In this document: one piece after another, positions 42,273 to 51,168 of the stretch
Layout of the letters: every line of letters begins with the position of its first letter
How positions within the stretch are numbered: the stretch's first letter is position 1
IMG/VR virus record: IMGVR_UViG_3300029911_000017
Location: 16,230-80,229 of that record
Reading direction: 5' to 3' (one strand)
DNA from: a virus
Length of the DNA: 64,000 nt
Position numbers and translations under genes: made by a program
The notes under the pieces: model-generated
What the model saw: only the letters and a program-made list of their open reading frames with translations
Told to the model about the DNA's origin: nothing
Database searches by the model: none

Positions 42273-44615
42273 TTAAAATGATTTATAATCTGTGAATATA
42301 TTTTTAACGGCGAAAGGTTGTTCTTGGGAGATTAATCCCACTGCTTTGTTTGCTAGATCGGTATTTGATATATTACTTAAAGGTATGGTGATATAGGTTT
42401 GAGCATTATCATTACCTGGATAAGGATAAGTATTATTTACCGGGGTTTCAATCCAATTATTTAAGTTTTCATTTAACAAGGCATCAATTTGCTGGGATAC
42501 GGTTTGAGGAATAACATCAGAAGCTTCCAACTCATAATAACTGCTAGGTAGAAATTGAAATTTGATAGTATTGTATTGTGTAGGAGTGCTAAATACATCT
42601 AGTAGTTTAGCTGTGTTTGTAGCCTCTAATTGAGTTACCACTGCTTGTACCTGGGTTATGAACTTGTTAGATTGAGGTAATAATCCTTCTACTGGAATTT
42701 CTCCACCACCAAAGTTAGCTGCCCCAAAGTATTGTCCTTTAATACCAACTAAACTTTGAGACAATCCTATCATTACATTTGACCCATTACTAAAGCTTAT
42801 TATTTCCTGGTCTGCAAATACACCAGTTACATTACTAGATAGATATAAGCTTTGATCACTTAATAGTAGTAGATCATTGGTAGTTTGAATAATTGCGTCC
42901 GGAGAAGTAGCTATGAGTGAATTGCTGGCATTTAATCCTATTTGACTAGCGTTAGCACTTATTGATGAATTGGGAGCATTTATTACAATACCAGATACAC
43001 TAGATATTACAGTTGAGTTAGGATAAGTAGATACATTGTTGGTAAAGTCCTGACCATCTGTATGTAATACTATCCCGCCTTGGCTACTATATAGATATTG
43101 TGCCAAGTTTGTCTTTACTCTCATACCACCAGAAGTACTGCTTAAATCTATATCTTGTTGAGCTGCAATACTTATATTACCACCAACCTTACCTATAATA
43201 TTTCGATTAGGTTGAACTATTAAATCCTTGGCTGGTTGAATATAGATGTTGCCACCTTCCATATTAATAGCACTACCCCAACTATCAGAAAGACTTATTC
43301 CACCATTCTTCATTAAAGCTATGCAACTCTTATTCTTTTTAAAACTAGAACCAGTTAATGGATCTACAAAGGTGATATTATTTAACTCTGTCTCTTTAGT
43401 AATATCATCATTAACATAGAAATCCTTGGTCTGGGCTTTAAAATTAGCATAACCTATCTCTTCATTGATATAAGCTAGATAATCTTTCAGCTGTAGATAA
43501 TAAAGAAAAGCTGTGTCATTGTAATTTGCATCTAGTGCAGTATAAGTATCAGTAAATGTATAATCTTCGGTAGTAGGATAATCTAATAGATCACCAGCAT
43601 CACCAGTAGGGTCTTCTGGAGTTCTAATTCTATGTGGTACTCTAATCCAATCAGTTTTCTCCAAATATATACCATTGGCACTTCTAAGAATGAGTGTACC
43701 GTCTAATCCTGCTTTAACTTGTAGCAAACCGGTATCTGGTGTTTTAGGTACAGTTCCGTCCAAAGTGTGAGGTATATTAGCAGGTTTAACTATTAAAAAG
43801 TTCACAAATTGCCCTAATTTACCTACAAATACTTTCATTCTTTCCAACATATTTAATTGGTCAGAAGATAATTTATAGAATCTTGATAAATTAGATTCGG
43901 TTTGTGGATCGGTAGGTGATATAGCAGGATTGACGGAATTCCCCATACTTTCATCTGGATCATGAGTAGCGCCAATTTCAAGATGGATTCCTTGTCCATC
44001 ATGAAATACTCTTAACTCACCCAAAGCTGTATAATGTTGAAAGTTATGACTAATAATTCTAACCAAATCATCCAGAAAGTGACATTGAATTTGTGATAGT
44101 TCAGAAGCTTTGAGATTAGCAAATAACTTAAATAAACCCATCATTACACCAAATTCATTGGCAATAACTTTCTCACCCTGCACAGTATCAGTAGGTAGAT
44201 TATTATTTAATACTGCACCTTTAGTTATATGAGAGGCATAACCAGTTTTATGAACTGAATCATGTACCGGCTCCCTACTAGCCAGGATTGCTTTATTAGC
44301 TAAAACTGAGGAAGCTAAAACACCATTGGATTCAGGACTAGGAATAGTGCCAATTAATATTGTACTATCACCACTTCTACCTTGACACAATACTCTAGAA
44401 CCAACTCCAGGTAAGATAGTTTCATTAAATCCCATAGCTGCACTGTAAGTAGCACAAAGGGGATGTGCTTGATAAGTCATAAATCCAGACTCACCATCAG
44501 GAGAGACAATTATACAATGAGTAGCCGGATCACAACTAACTACAGTGGCATTAAAAATATCACTATTAAGATAGGGGGCGAAATTTTTACTCAGTTCTTG
44601 TTGACTTAGAGACAT
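42273..44615 (-). CDS. Baseplate spike/hub protein with OB-like domain
   Basis: 780 residues. Residues about 18-95 (DIFNATVVSCDPATHCIIVSP; LPGVGSRVLCQGRSGDSTILIG) look like the OB-fold domain of gp5/VgrG-type spikes. The long middle and C-terminal parts show short repeated strands (GGNISIAAQQDIDLSSTSGG; IVINAPNSSISANASQIGLN), the signature of an intertwined beta-helical needle. It would form the central membrane-piercing spike. No lysozyme domain is seen. It is encoded between the tube and the chaperones. Confidence 0.7.
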   Translation of the reverse strand: MSLSQQELSKNFAPYLNSDIFNATVVSCDPATHCIIVSPDGESGFMTYQAHPLCATYSAAMGFNETILPGVGSRVLCQGRSGDSTILIGTIPSPESNGVLASSVLANKAILASREPVHDSVHKTGYASHITKGAVLNNNLPTDTVQGEKVIANEFGVMMGLFKLFANLKASELSQIQCHFLDDLVRIISHNFQHYTALGELRVFHDGQGIHLEIGATHDPDESMGNSVNPAISPTDPQTESNLSRFYKLSSDQLNMLERMKVFVGKLGQFVNFLIVKPANIPHTLDGTVPKTPDTGLLQVKAGLDGTLILRSANGIYLEKTDWIRVPHRIRTPEDPTGDAGDLLDYPTTEDYTFTDTYTALDANYNDTAFLYYLQLKDYLAYINEEIGYANFKAQTKDFYVNDDITKETELNNITFVDPLTGSSFKKNKSCIALMKNGGISLSDSWGSAINMEGGNIYIQPAKDLIVQPNRNIIGKVGGNISIAAQQDIDLSSTSGGMRVKTNLAQYLYSSQGGIVLHTDGQDFTNNVSTYPNSTVISSVSGIVINAPNSSISANASQIGLNASNSLIATSPDAIIQTTNDLLLLSDQSLYLSSNVTGVFADQEIISFSNGSNVMIGLSQSLVGIKGQYFGAANFGGGEIPVEGLLPQSNKFITQVQAVVTQLEATNTAKLLDVFSTPTQYNTIKFQFLPSSYYELEASDVIPQTVSQQIDALLNENLNNWIETPVNNTYPYPGNDNAQTYITIPLSNISNTDLANKAVGLISQEQPFAVKNIFTDYKSF

Positions 44616-44624
44616 AAATGATAA

Positions 44625-44664
44625 AACCTAGTTTAGCTATTAAAGGATAAAGCCAAACTAGGTT
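44625..44664 (-). terminator. Terminator-type hairpin after the tube gene
   Basis: On the minus strand AACCTAGTTTGGCT pairs with AGCTAAACTAGGTT over 14 positions with one mismatch, followed by TTATC. It lies in the gap after the tail tube gene and could reduce read-through into the spike and chaperone genes. Confidence 0.65.
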
Positions 44665-44683
44665 GTTGTCAAATTTCTTATTA

Positions 44684-45220
44684 TTAGCTAGGACCAGTAG
44701 GAGGAAAGTTAGGATCTTGGGAAACATTAATAGGAGACCAGCCAGATGTAAGTAGTTGCAAGAATTCAATAGTAATATTATCAACTACTTGTAGGTCATC
44801 AGCGTTACCTTGGAATGAGTAAGCAGTGACGTAACAACCAGCTAATTGAAAAGCACCAGTAGAAGTAGAACAATCAGTAGCATTTGCACCACTAAGATTA
44901 ATATGAATGGTTGCTGGGTTTAAACAGACATTCCAACCTAGCAATGTAGTAAAAATATCTTGCTGAGTACCAACAAATAAACGGCCAATCGTCATGGTAC
45001 CTATAGGACGACCTGGAATTATAACTGCTTGATTCTGTTGGCTAGAAAGTGTGTATCTACGAGACACTGATTGCTGATATTGAAGCTGCACATTAGTAGC
45101 TTGATAAATATCATCAAAACTACCATCCACACCTTCCCATTGTATATAAATCTGGTCAGCTGTAATTGGATGGGTGATTCCAAATTGTGGCTTGCCAAAG
45201 ATGTCTTGGTTTGTTGCCAT
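44684..45220 (-). CDS. Tail tube protein
   Basis: A 178-residue beta-rich protein following the sheath gene by one small ORF. The segment QIYIQWEGVDGSFDDIYQATNV and the later TIEFLQLL are in keeping with tube subunits that stack as hexameric rings. A CAGGAT motif nine bases before the start, one of few Shine-Dalgarno-like sites here, and a terminator behind it suit a highly produced protein. Assignment is by order, size and signals. Confidence 0.7.
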   Translation of the reverse strand: MATNQDIFGKPQFGITHPITADQIYIQWEGVDGSFDDIYQATNVQLQYQQSVSRRYTLSSQQNQAVIIPGRPIGTMTIGRLFVGTQQDIFTTLLGWNVCLNPATIHINLSGANATDCSTSTGAFQLAGCYVTAYSFQGNADDLQVVDNITIEFLQLLTSGWSPINVSQDPNFPPTGPS

Positions 45221-45228
45221 ATATTATT

Positions 45229-45234
45229 ATCCTG
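45229..45234 (-). promoter_or_regulatory. Ribosome binding site of tail tube gene
   Basis: CAGGAT lies at a suitable distance before ATG 45220. The slightly longer ACAGGATA also precedes the gene at 55697 (56501-56506). Confidence 0.55.
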
Positions 45235-45245
45235 TAAATATTTTG

Positions 45246-45446
45246 TTAAATTAAGCCTAAATCAGCTGCTACTTCACTAAAATTCTTATCTTCACCTTTA
45301 GTAAATCTTATCCAACCTTTACCAGTATCTTGAATTTTATAGATTACGTTTGGTCTGCCTTCGTCATCAGCTATCAATAATGCTGTGGCCTCAGTTGTAT
45401 CTAGTAATACTGGGTTTTTAAGCCCACCTGCTACTAAAATTCTCAT
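45246..45446 (-). CDS. Small virion-region protein
   Basis: A 66-residue protein (RILVAGGLKNPVLLD; KIQDTGKGWIRFTKGEDKNF) whose start overlaps the sheath stop by one base (TAATG). Coupled translation with the sheath suggests a small sheath- or tube-associated component. No family is recognised. Confidence 0.65.
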   Translation of the reverse strand: MRILVAGGLKNPVLLDTTEATALLIADDEGRPNVIYKIQDTGKGWIRFTKGEDKNFSEVAADLGLI

Positions 45447-47104
45447 TAAACACTCAGAGACAAGGTGATAAAGTTCATTGGGTATGGAACCTGCAATGTA
45501 ACTACAATATCAATCTGGTCTAGATAAGTTGGGTCTTGCTGAATACTATTAATAGTATATCCGATTAATTGATTACCAGCTCTTTCAGTAAAGGTTTCCA
45601 ACATGTAAAATTGCAATACTGAATTGATAGCAGCTTTAACTCCAAGAACCGTAGCTGGTGTAATGTTGTAAATACCTATGAATGGAGTTAGAGCAGCTTG
45701 TAGTGCATAGCTAATACTATCTACGTTAGCTGTAATACTATCTTCTGAGAAATTAAGATTAGTATTATCACCAGTTAATTGCTGTCTAGTATAGGCTGTA
45801 GCACCTTTACCTACCTGTGTTACAATCCAGACACCAGCCGCAGCTAATTGATTGAGTTGTGTATCAGTAAAAGTAGACAAAGGTTTATCTAGATAGTAAG
45901 GTCCAAGAACCTGAGTATTGGTTAAACTCTGATTAGGAGCAGCACCAGACCTCGTAGCAGCTAATGAAGCAGCTAAGTAATATCCAGAAACATTAGTACT
46001 AGGTCCAATATAATAAGTATCAGGGAAAACATAGTGTATTCTACGAGGACCAGTATTAATGTTAATATTCTCAGCTAATCCGTCTGGAAGAGCTGCAATA
46101 TATGCATTAATTTGTGTTTGTAAACTACCAATACCAGAAAGTGAGGGAGACAACCAACAAGTACGCCATTTAGCATTGGCTGGTGTACTCATAGAGTTTA
46201 TATGACTAATAACGGCAGCACTGATTCCAGAAATAGTTGCATCATTAGTTAACGGTACAATACCATAGTAATTATTTGATTTAGCAGCCAAGGCTAAAAT
46301 AGCATTGTAGCCAGCCAAGTTATTAGTAGGAACTGCACCATAATAAACAGTATTGTTATTACTATTTAATACTGCACAATAAAGACCATAAGCTAAAGGA
46401 TTTGCACTAGGATTAGCAGTAGGATTACCAAACAAATTTTCGATATCTGTTATTGTGTTGACCGAGCCAATAGCAGAACTATAAGCAGTATTAAGAACAG
46501 GTGAAGAACTTATAGTAACAGTGCCAGGAACTGCATTTACACCACTACCATTAGAATCAGTAACCACCAGAACTGGTGTAAGATAACTATTACCACCATT
46601 TACAACAGTATAACTAGTAATAGCACCAGTAGATAGAGTTGCAGCACCAGGAACAGCGTTATGCCCAGTAGAATCTCCAGGAGCATTAGTTACTGTGATA
46701 ACTGGAGAAGTATAATTAAATCCACCAGAAACTACAGTATATGAACCAACTGCATTACCACTTAAATTTGATGTGATTACTGCACCATAACCAGTAGGAT
46801 CAGCAATTGAAACTATAGGTGGAAGAGTATACAAAGAACCAGCAGTACCCAGAGCTACAGCAGTAATTGCACCTACTGGAACACAATTAGCTGTAATAAT
46901 TGCACCAGCACCAGAACCGGTTGAATCAGTTACTGCAACTACTGGGGCTGTGTAACCAGTACCAGCAGTACCCAGAGCTACAGCAGTAATAGAATTATTA
47001 GTGTAAGCGGGACCAATTATCAAGGCAGAAAGTGGGCTTACTACAGAAGTTGGCGTATTAGTAAATTGCTGACTAATCTGTAGTTGGGGGACTGTATATG
47101 CCAT
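45446..47104 (-). CDS. Tail sheath protein with inserted beta repeats
   Basis: The C-terminal 330 residues fit a contractile sheath, including a long Ala/Leu-rich core and the terminal domain FTERAGNQLIGYTINSIQQD... DIVVTLQVPYPMNFI. Residues about 40-185 hold four tandem repeats built on G-x-x-Y-T-x-P-x-x-x-V-T-D-x-x-G-S-G, a beta-solenoid-like module normally found in fibres. The insert follows the first N-terminal strand (SALIIGPAYTNN) and would lie on the outside of the sheath. The protein contracts to drive the tube through the envelope. Confidence 0.8.
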   Translation of the reverse strand: MAYTVPQLQISQQFTNTPTSVVSPLSALIIGPAYTNNSITAVALGTAGTGYTAPVVAVTDSTGSGAGAIITANCVPVGAITAVALGTAGSLYTLPPIVSIADPTGYGAVITSNLSGNAVGSYTVVSGGFNYTSPVITVTNAPGDSTGHNAVPGAATLSTGAITSYTVVNGGNSYLTPVLVVTDSNGSGVNAVPGTVTISSSPVLNTAYSSAIGSVNTITDIENLFGNPTANPSANPLAYGLYCAVLNSNNNTVYYGAVPTNNLAGYNAILALAAKSNNYYGIVPLTNDATISGISAAVISHINSMSTPANAKWRTCWLSPSLSGIGSLQTQINAYIAALPDGLAENININTGPRRIHYVFPDTYYIGPSTNVSGYYLAASLAATRSGAAPNQSLTNTQVLGPYYLDKPLSTFTDTQLNQLAAAGVWIVTQVGKGATAYTRQQLTGDNTNLNFSEDSITANVDSISYALQAALTPFIGIYNITPATVLGVKAAINSVLQFYMLETFTERAGNQLIGYTINSIQQDPTYLDQIDIVVTLQVPYPMNFITLSLSV

Positions 47105-47184
47105 AAAATTATTTATCTCTTGTTAGATTACTTAAATGTCTTACTATAATATTATCTTGTTATACTGGCTTAGGCAACTACTTT

Positions 47185-47868
47185 TTATAACGAAATCTCT
47201 TCTATTAAGTCCTGCACTGCATTATAAATCTCAATAGATATATGCTTCATTTTCAGTGAGTTTCTAGTAATAGACCAACTATCATTATAAGTTACATTAA
47301 GCATTAATTGGATGGAAAAGTTGTTTTTACCTTCTTTTAAGAGTTCAGGAGCTGACATCTTTTCTAGTTCAAATGTTCTAATACCGAAATCTTGTTGAAT
47401 AGTACGTCTAAAATATAATAGTGGTTGTTTAACGTATTCAGCTAAGTTTTCAACTACCTCTACTGGTTCGGCTGCTACACAAGTAATGATGACTGGTAAT
47501 TTAACAAATACATCTCTAATCTCTAATCCATCTGGTTGATTACCTGCTATAGCCTGTCTCAGTACTTTGGCCTGAAAATCTGCCTCACCTCTTTGAACAT
47601 AGATAGCTGGAACCTTACTCATCGTCTTAGGTTTCCAATCATAACCAATAGCTAATAGAATGTCACTCTCAGCTTCTATCGCACTATATTTTTGAGCTAG
47701 CCTGACACCTACATCACAAGGTTTATTAGTGAGCATATACCTCTTTATTATTTCATATACTATTCTAGGTATGGTGATAGTATTTAAAAATAATCTATCA
47801 TGTTCACATACTTCAAGTCCATGTCTTTGACTAGGGGTAAGTGCAGTTGAGGTAATATTGTAGCTCAT
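47185..47868 (-). CDS. Probable tail terminator/completion protein
   Basis: 227 residues, encoded directly before the sheath gene after a short gap, where contractile phages place their tail-completion protein. The segments IPAIYVQRGEADFQ-like (VPAIYVQRGEADFQAKVLRQ) and SIQLMLNVTYNDSW are mixed alpha/beta. Assignment is positional. The gap 47105-47184 contains no clear promoter, only an AT-rich leader with GATAAATAA near the sheath start. Confidence 0.55.
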   Translation of the reverse strand: MSYNITSTALTPSQRHGLEVCEHDRLFLNTITIPRIVYEIIKRYMLTNKPCDVGVRLAQKYSAIEAESDILLAIGYDWKPKTMSKVPAIYVQRGEADFQAKVLRQAIAGNQPDGLEIRDVFVKLPVIITCVAAEPVEVVENLAEYVKQPLLYFRRTIQQDFGIRTFELEKMSAPELLKEGKNNFSIQLMLNVTYNDSWSITRNSLKMKHISIEIYNAVQDLIEEISL

Positions 47869-48665
47869 AGAACTGGAAATGGAGGAACTTGAATGCTTTG
47901 TGTAGTATCAGTACTTGGTATTAATCTTAGTGTAGGAGATTGTAGTAATATCATAGTAGTACCAGGAAAGTATTTATTTGCCGGGTCTATTACTATGAAT
48001 CTCTTACCATCTCTCATTACTATTATATCATGTTGATCTATATATGGGAACCCTGCACTTCTAATTAACAACATTTCTGAAAATTGTGTCCCTCGACCCG
48101 CAGCATCATAATCTTCTTTAACTTCCCTGTTCTCAATACTTATCCTAGTCAATACTGGTTCATAATATCCACCTACCACACCAGTACCGAAAGTCTTAAC
48201 TGTATCTAGCATAGGTTCCCCAGTTATAGGATCTGTTTCTGCTATACAGTCAGTCGCATAGTTCTTTCGCTTTAATAAGTAAACATATAGTCCAGCATAG
48301 TTAAATCTTACCTGTTCCCTTCTAGTAATTTCCGAAGCTAATAGATAGTGATGTTGAGTTACTGAATCTGAAGGATGCCAGCCAAAGAAATTGCTATAAT
48401 AACATTTCTTATTTAAATCTGTTAACCTTAGTTTGTAGAAGAATCCAGGTAGTTGATTCTGCCTAATATTAGTATTATCTATTACAAAGAAAGTAGTACT
48501 AGGGATACAATATAGTGTAGTTTTAAATGATTCATCTTCAAATGCTAGTAGTTCAAAAGTATAAGGTGCCCTGCCATTAAATAAAGGGTCAATGTCATAT
48601 TGTACCGTAATGACATTTCCAACTATACTTAATTGTATATTAATGAATGGATTAGTGTTTAACAT
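47865..48665 (-). CDS. Neck/head-tail connector protein
   Basis: A 266-residue protein that begins with a fibronectin/Ig-like strand pattern (IQLSIVGNVITVQYDIDPLF) and continues with RITGEP-like loops and an alpha/beta end. It overlaps both neighbours by a few bases in the head-completion to tail-completion gene run. Probably part of the neck. Confidence 0.55.
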   Translation of the reverse strand: MLNTNPFINIQLSIVGNVITVQYDIDPLFNGRAPYTFELLAFEDESFKTTLYCIPSTTFFVIDNTNIRQNQLPGFFYKLRLTDLNKKCYYSNFFGWHPSDSVTQHHYLLASEITRREQVRFNYAGLYVYLLKRKNYATDCIAETDPITGEPMLDTVKTFGTGVVGGYYEPVLTRISIENREVKEDYDAAGRGTQFSEMLLIRSAGFPYIDQHDIIVMRDGKRFIVIDPANKYFPGTTMILLQSPTLRLIPSTDTTQSIQVPPFPVL

Positions 48666-48954
48666 TTAGTCTAGTAAATTTATCGTAGTATTCTTTAGTA
48701 ATATTCCAGGCAGTTTTCCCCTTACTTCTACCACTCATAAATAGGTTAGGATTATTCATTATCTTATCGTGAATCATTTTCTGTATTTGATCCTGAGCCA
48801 CAACCTTACTACCAGACAGTCTCTTTAATGATGATTTAATCTTCTTCTCACAACACCACTGCCTTAAGTTCAATGCAAACTTCTTATCACCTAGTATTTG
48901 ATTAGTGGTAGGTCCACTTTTAGCATTATCTACTATCTTATCGTATTCAGCCAT
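48652..48954 (-). CDS. Small head-tail joining region protein
   Basis: A 100-residue basic, helical protein (NLRQWCCEKKIKSSLKRLSG). It overlaps the next gene by 14 bp and follows the head-completion gene by one base. Its role is unknown; a neck or assembly factor fits the context. Confidence 0.6.
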   Translation of the reverse strand: MAEYDKIVDNAKSGPTTNQILGDKKFALNLRQWCCEKKIKSSLKRLSGSKVVAQDQIQKMIHDKIMNNPNLFMSGRSKGKTAWNITKEYYDKFTRLNVKH

Positions 48955-48955
48955 A

Positions 48956-49396
48956 TCATCTAGCTACATAGATCAACTCTGAAGGCATAGTTCCAAATGC
49001 ATTAGCTACATTGATAGTGATCTTTATATTAACTACCTTATCTTTAAACTCTTCCCAGAATTGATTACCTATACTAGCAAAAATCTGTGCCTTATTCTTA
49101 TCTTGAACAGTTACCCCATCCGCAGAATAGTCTAATTGATTGCTAGCTTCATTTATACTAGCACTTCTTAATAGATGCCCTGCCACACCTATAAGAAGTG
49201 TGTATCTATAAGGAAAGGTTTGAGGAGTAAATGATACTACAAAAGGTGCAGTTTCATTAAAAAAATCCGTACAGCGATTCAAGGCATTATCTATATCTTC
49301 AGTAGACCATCTAACCCCACGTAAGAGAGAGTTAAGTTCTTTACGGTCCATGCAGAAGGTTCTTATATCAGTTTCTGTAATTTGAGCTATTGCCAT
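48956..49396 (-). CDS. Head completion/adaptor protein
   Basis: A 146-residue helical protein (TETDIRTFCMDRKELNSLLRG; WSTEDIDNALNRCTDFFNE), similar in size and composition to gp6/gp15-type adaptors that bind under the portal. It is the first gene after the endonuclease insertion and has a TATAAATA box upstream at 49461-49468. Confidence 0.6.
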   Translation of the reverse strand: MAIAQITETDIRTFCMDRKELNSLLRGVRWSTEDIDNALNRCTDFFNETAPFVVSFTPQTFPYRYTLLIGVAGHLLRSASINEASNQLDYSADGVTVQDKNKAQIFASIGNQFWEEFKDKVVNIKITINVANAFGTMPSELIYVAR

Positions 49397-49460
49397 ATTA
49401 TTATTGTAGTTAATTCAAGCACTCTTCTTTCATTTTATATAAATCTAGTAATTGTAACAT

Positions 49461-49468
49461 TATTTATA
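49461..49468 (-). promoter_or_regulatory. TATAAATA box, possible late promoter
   Basis: On the minus strand TATAAATA stands about 65 bases before the head-completion gene. It equals the late-promoter core of T4-type phages. Whether the phage's own sigma-like factor (35371) reads it is unknown. Confidence 0.35.
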
Positions 49469-49481
49469 TTCTATTCTTATA

Positions 49482-50624
49482 TTACTGTATTTTATCAGCT
49501 TCAGCAATCTTCTTATAAACCCAGCGTAATTTGCCCACATCCCAGATTCTATATAAACCATTCTGAATGCTCCATTGTTTCTCAGTCAATCCTGCAGGGC
49601 AATTTGTATTTCCCTTTTTCTGTGACTGCTTCGATAATCTAACTATCTTACTACTATTAATATTAACATAGCTGTAGTCTGCATCCAAACTATCTTCTAG
49701 TACAAACCCAAGCTTAGGATATACTCCACCCGAGAACCACCTACAATCAGACCAGCTAATCAACTCAGTAATTCCAGTATGATTCAACAAGAACTTAAAT
49801 AATTTCGAAGCCCCACCAGTAACATTAACATCATATTTAAAGCACAGTCTATCTAATACAAACTTACCTATGTCTCTATGATGCTTGCCAAAACTCATAA
49901 CTCCTAGCAACTCATTGTTAAAATACAGACCCGCAAATACAAAGCTCAAAAAGCTCTTCCCTTGTATATGGTTTTCGTCATAAAATGCATTACCCATATC
50001 TTTGGAGATAATCCGTACTTCACATTTCCTAGCATAGAATATCCGGGAGTTCTTACCTAGCATGGATAAGATAGCACCTTTTACCTGCTTATTTCTATTT
50101 ATCCATTCATCTTCAAAAATAGTAATTAGATGTATATTGTTATTCTTACAGTTAGTATATTTAGTGTAGTTATACTTTTGCCCACATCCTTTAGATTCAT
50201 TGCAATCCTTTAATATGCAGTAGTTTATACCTACTTTAAGGTCATCATTATATAGATCTGCGTCTTTAGTAGAGGTAAAGGTCAAACTAGTTATCTCTTC
50301 CAGCCAAGTTTTAATAGGTAGTATAGGGTTCAAGGTTCTATTCCTTTTAGGTATATTGTTCTCTCTTAATAGCTTTAATAGTGTAGGATTAGTTATATTA
50401 TGTTTACTCCATATATCAGCTACCTTCATTCCAGTATTATAATCGTTAATTAGTTCAGTTATATTTACTTTAGCTTTTTGACGATTAAGATTACCTAGTT
50501 TCTTAGCTTTATCCTTTATCCTAGGCCAGGTCGTGTTAAATAAGGCTTCCAGATCTTCTTGAGGGGCAAATCTATATAGGTCTTTTAGTTGTAGTTCTTC
50601 TTCCAGAGTCCAGAGTTTATTCAT
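49482..50624 (-). CDS. Vsr/EDxHD-like homing endonuclease with GNAT-like domain
   Basis: 380 residues. Residues 1-90 hold helix-turn-helix-like DNA-binding segments. Residues about 105-180 resemble the phage Vsr/EDxHD nuclease core (DADLYNDDLKVGINYCILK ... NIHLITIFEDEW), but the usual Trp-His-Ser-Glu after the second strand is replaced by a cysteine-containing insert (KDCNESKGCGQKY), so activity may be changed. Residues about 200-340 (LLGVMSFGKHHR, SWSDCRWFSGGVYPKLGF) match the acetyltransferase-like domain often attached to these enzymes. It overlaps the endonuclease VII-like gene by eight bases between capsid and neck genes, a typical mobile insertion. Confidence 0.75.
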   Translation of the reverse strand: MNKLWTLEEELQLKDLYRFAPQEDLEALFNTTWPRIKDKAKKLGNLNRQKAKVNITELINDYNTGMKVADIWSKHNITNPTLLKLLRENNIPKRNRTLNPILPIKTWLEEITSLTFTSTKDADLYNDDLKVGINYCILKDCNESKGCGQKYNYTKYTNCKNNNIHLITIFEDEWINRNKQVKGAILSMLGKNSRIFYARKCEVRIISKDMGNAFYDENHIQGKSFLSFVFAGLYFNNELLGVMSFGKHHRDIGKFVLDRLCFKYDVNVTGGASKLFKFLLNHTGITELISWSDCRWFSGGVYPKLGFVLEDSLDADYSYVNINSSKIVRLSKQSQKKGNTNCPAGLTEKQWSIQNGLYRIWDVGKLRWVYKKIAEADKIQ

Positions 50625-51054
50625 GTTTTTGGAGATAGGTTATAGCGTTATTTAGATTAGTTATACTGTCTTTGAATTGCCCAAGCCCAAAATTACAGTC
50701 AATATAGAGCAAACCTCTTACTTTATTAGTAGTGTGGTTATGATCAACACTTAGATTAACTTTAAAAGTAGAAGCATCTTTACCACATATAGCACACTTA
50801 TTATTTTGCAATTGTAGTATGTCATTATATTTTTCTAATGTTATATTAAATTTTCTTTTTAAATCTCTTCTTCTATCATAATCAGGATTTTTCTCTTTCC
50901 ATTTAGCTATAGTAGTATATTTATGAGCTATTCTGTATTGTTTATCACATAGTATACAACTAGCTCTAGGTTTGCCTTTACGTATTCCTTTCTTTCTAAT
51001 ATAGAATGCTGATATATCTTTAGTTAATTTACACTGAGTACACTGTTTATTCAT
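50617..51054 (-). CDS. Endonuclease VII-type HNH nuclease
   Basis: A 145-residue protein with two zinc-knuckle motifs: CTQC...CILC in the N-terminal 40 residues and CAICG near residue 90. The metal-binding core LSVDHNHTTNKVRGLL near residues 100-116 is diagnostic of the recombination endonuclease VII family (HNH/beta-beta-alpha-metal). Free-standing copies of this type act as homing endonucleases in phages. A TTGACA stands about 30 bases upstream, possibly giving it its own promoter, and the capsid terminator lies between it and the capsid gene. Confidence 0.85.
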   Translation of the reverse strand: MNKQCTQCKLTKDISAFYIRKKGIRKGKPRASCILCDKQYRIAHKYTTIAKWKEKNPDYDRRRDLKRKFNITLEKYNDILQLQNNKCAICGKDASTFKVNLSVDHNHTTNKVRGLLYIDCNFGLGQFKDSITNLNNAITYLQKHE

Positions 51055-51107
51055 GTTTACTACCTTATCAGAAAGAAATAAATTGTCAAGTAAGAAATGA
51101 AAGAAGA

Positions 51108-51137
51108 AGGCCTCCTACTAGTGAAAGTAGAAGGCCT
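51108..51137 (-). terminator. Terminator after the major capsid gene
   Basis: AGGCCTCCTAC and GTAGAAGGCCT pair over 11 positions with one mismatch around an eight-base loop. On the minus strand it is followed by TTCTTCTTTCATTTCTT. It lies 32 bases after the capsid stop codon. Confidence 0.75.
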
Positions 51138-51168
51138 ATGAAACCCTTAATTTTAAAGGGAATTATTA

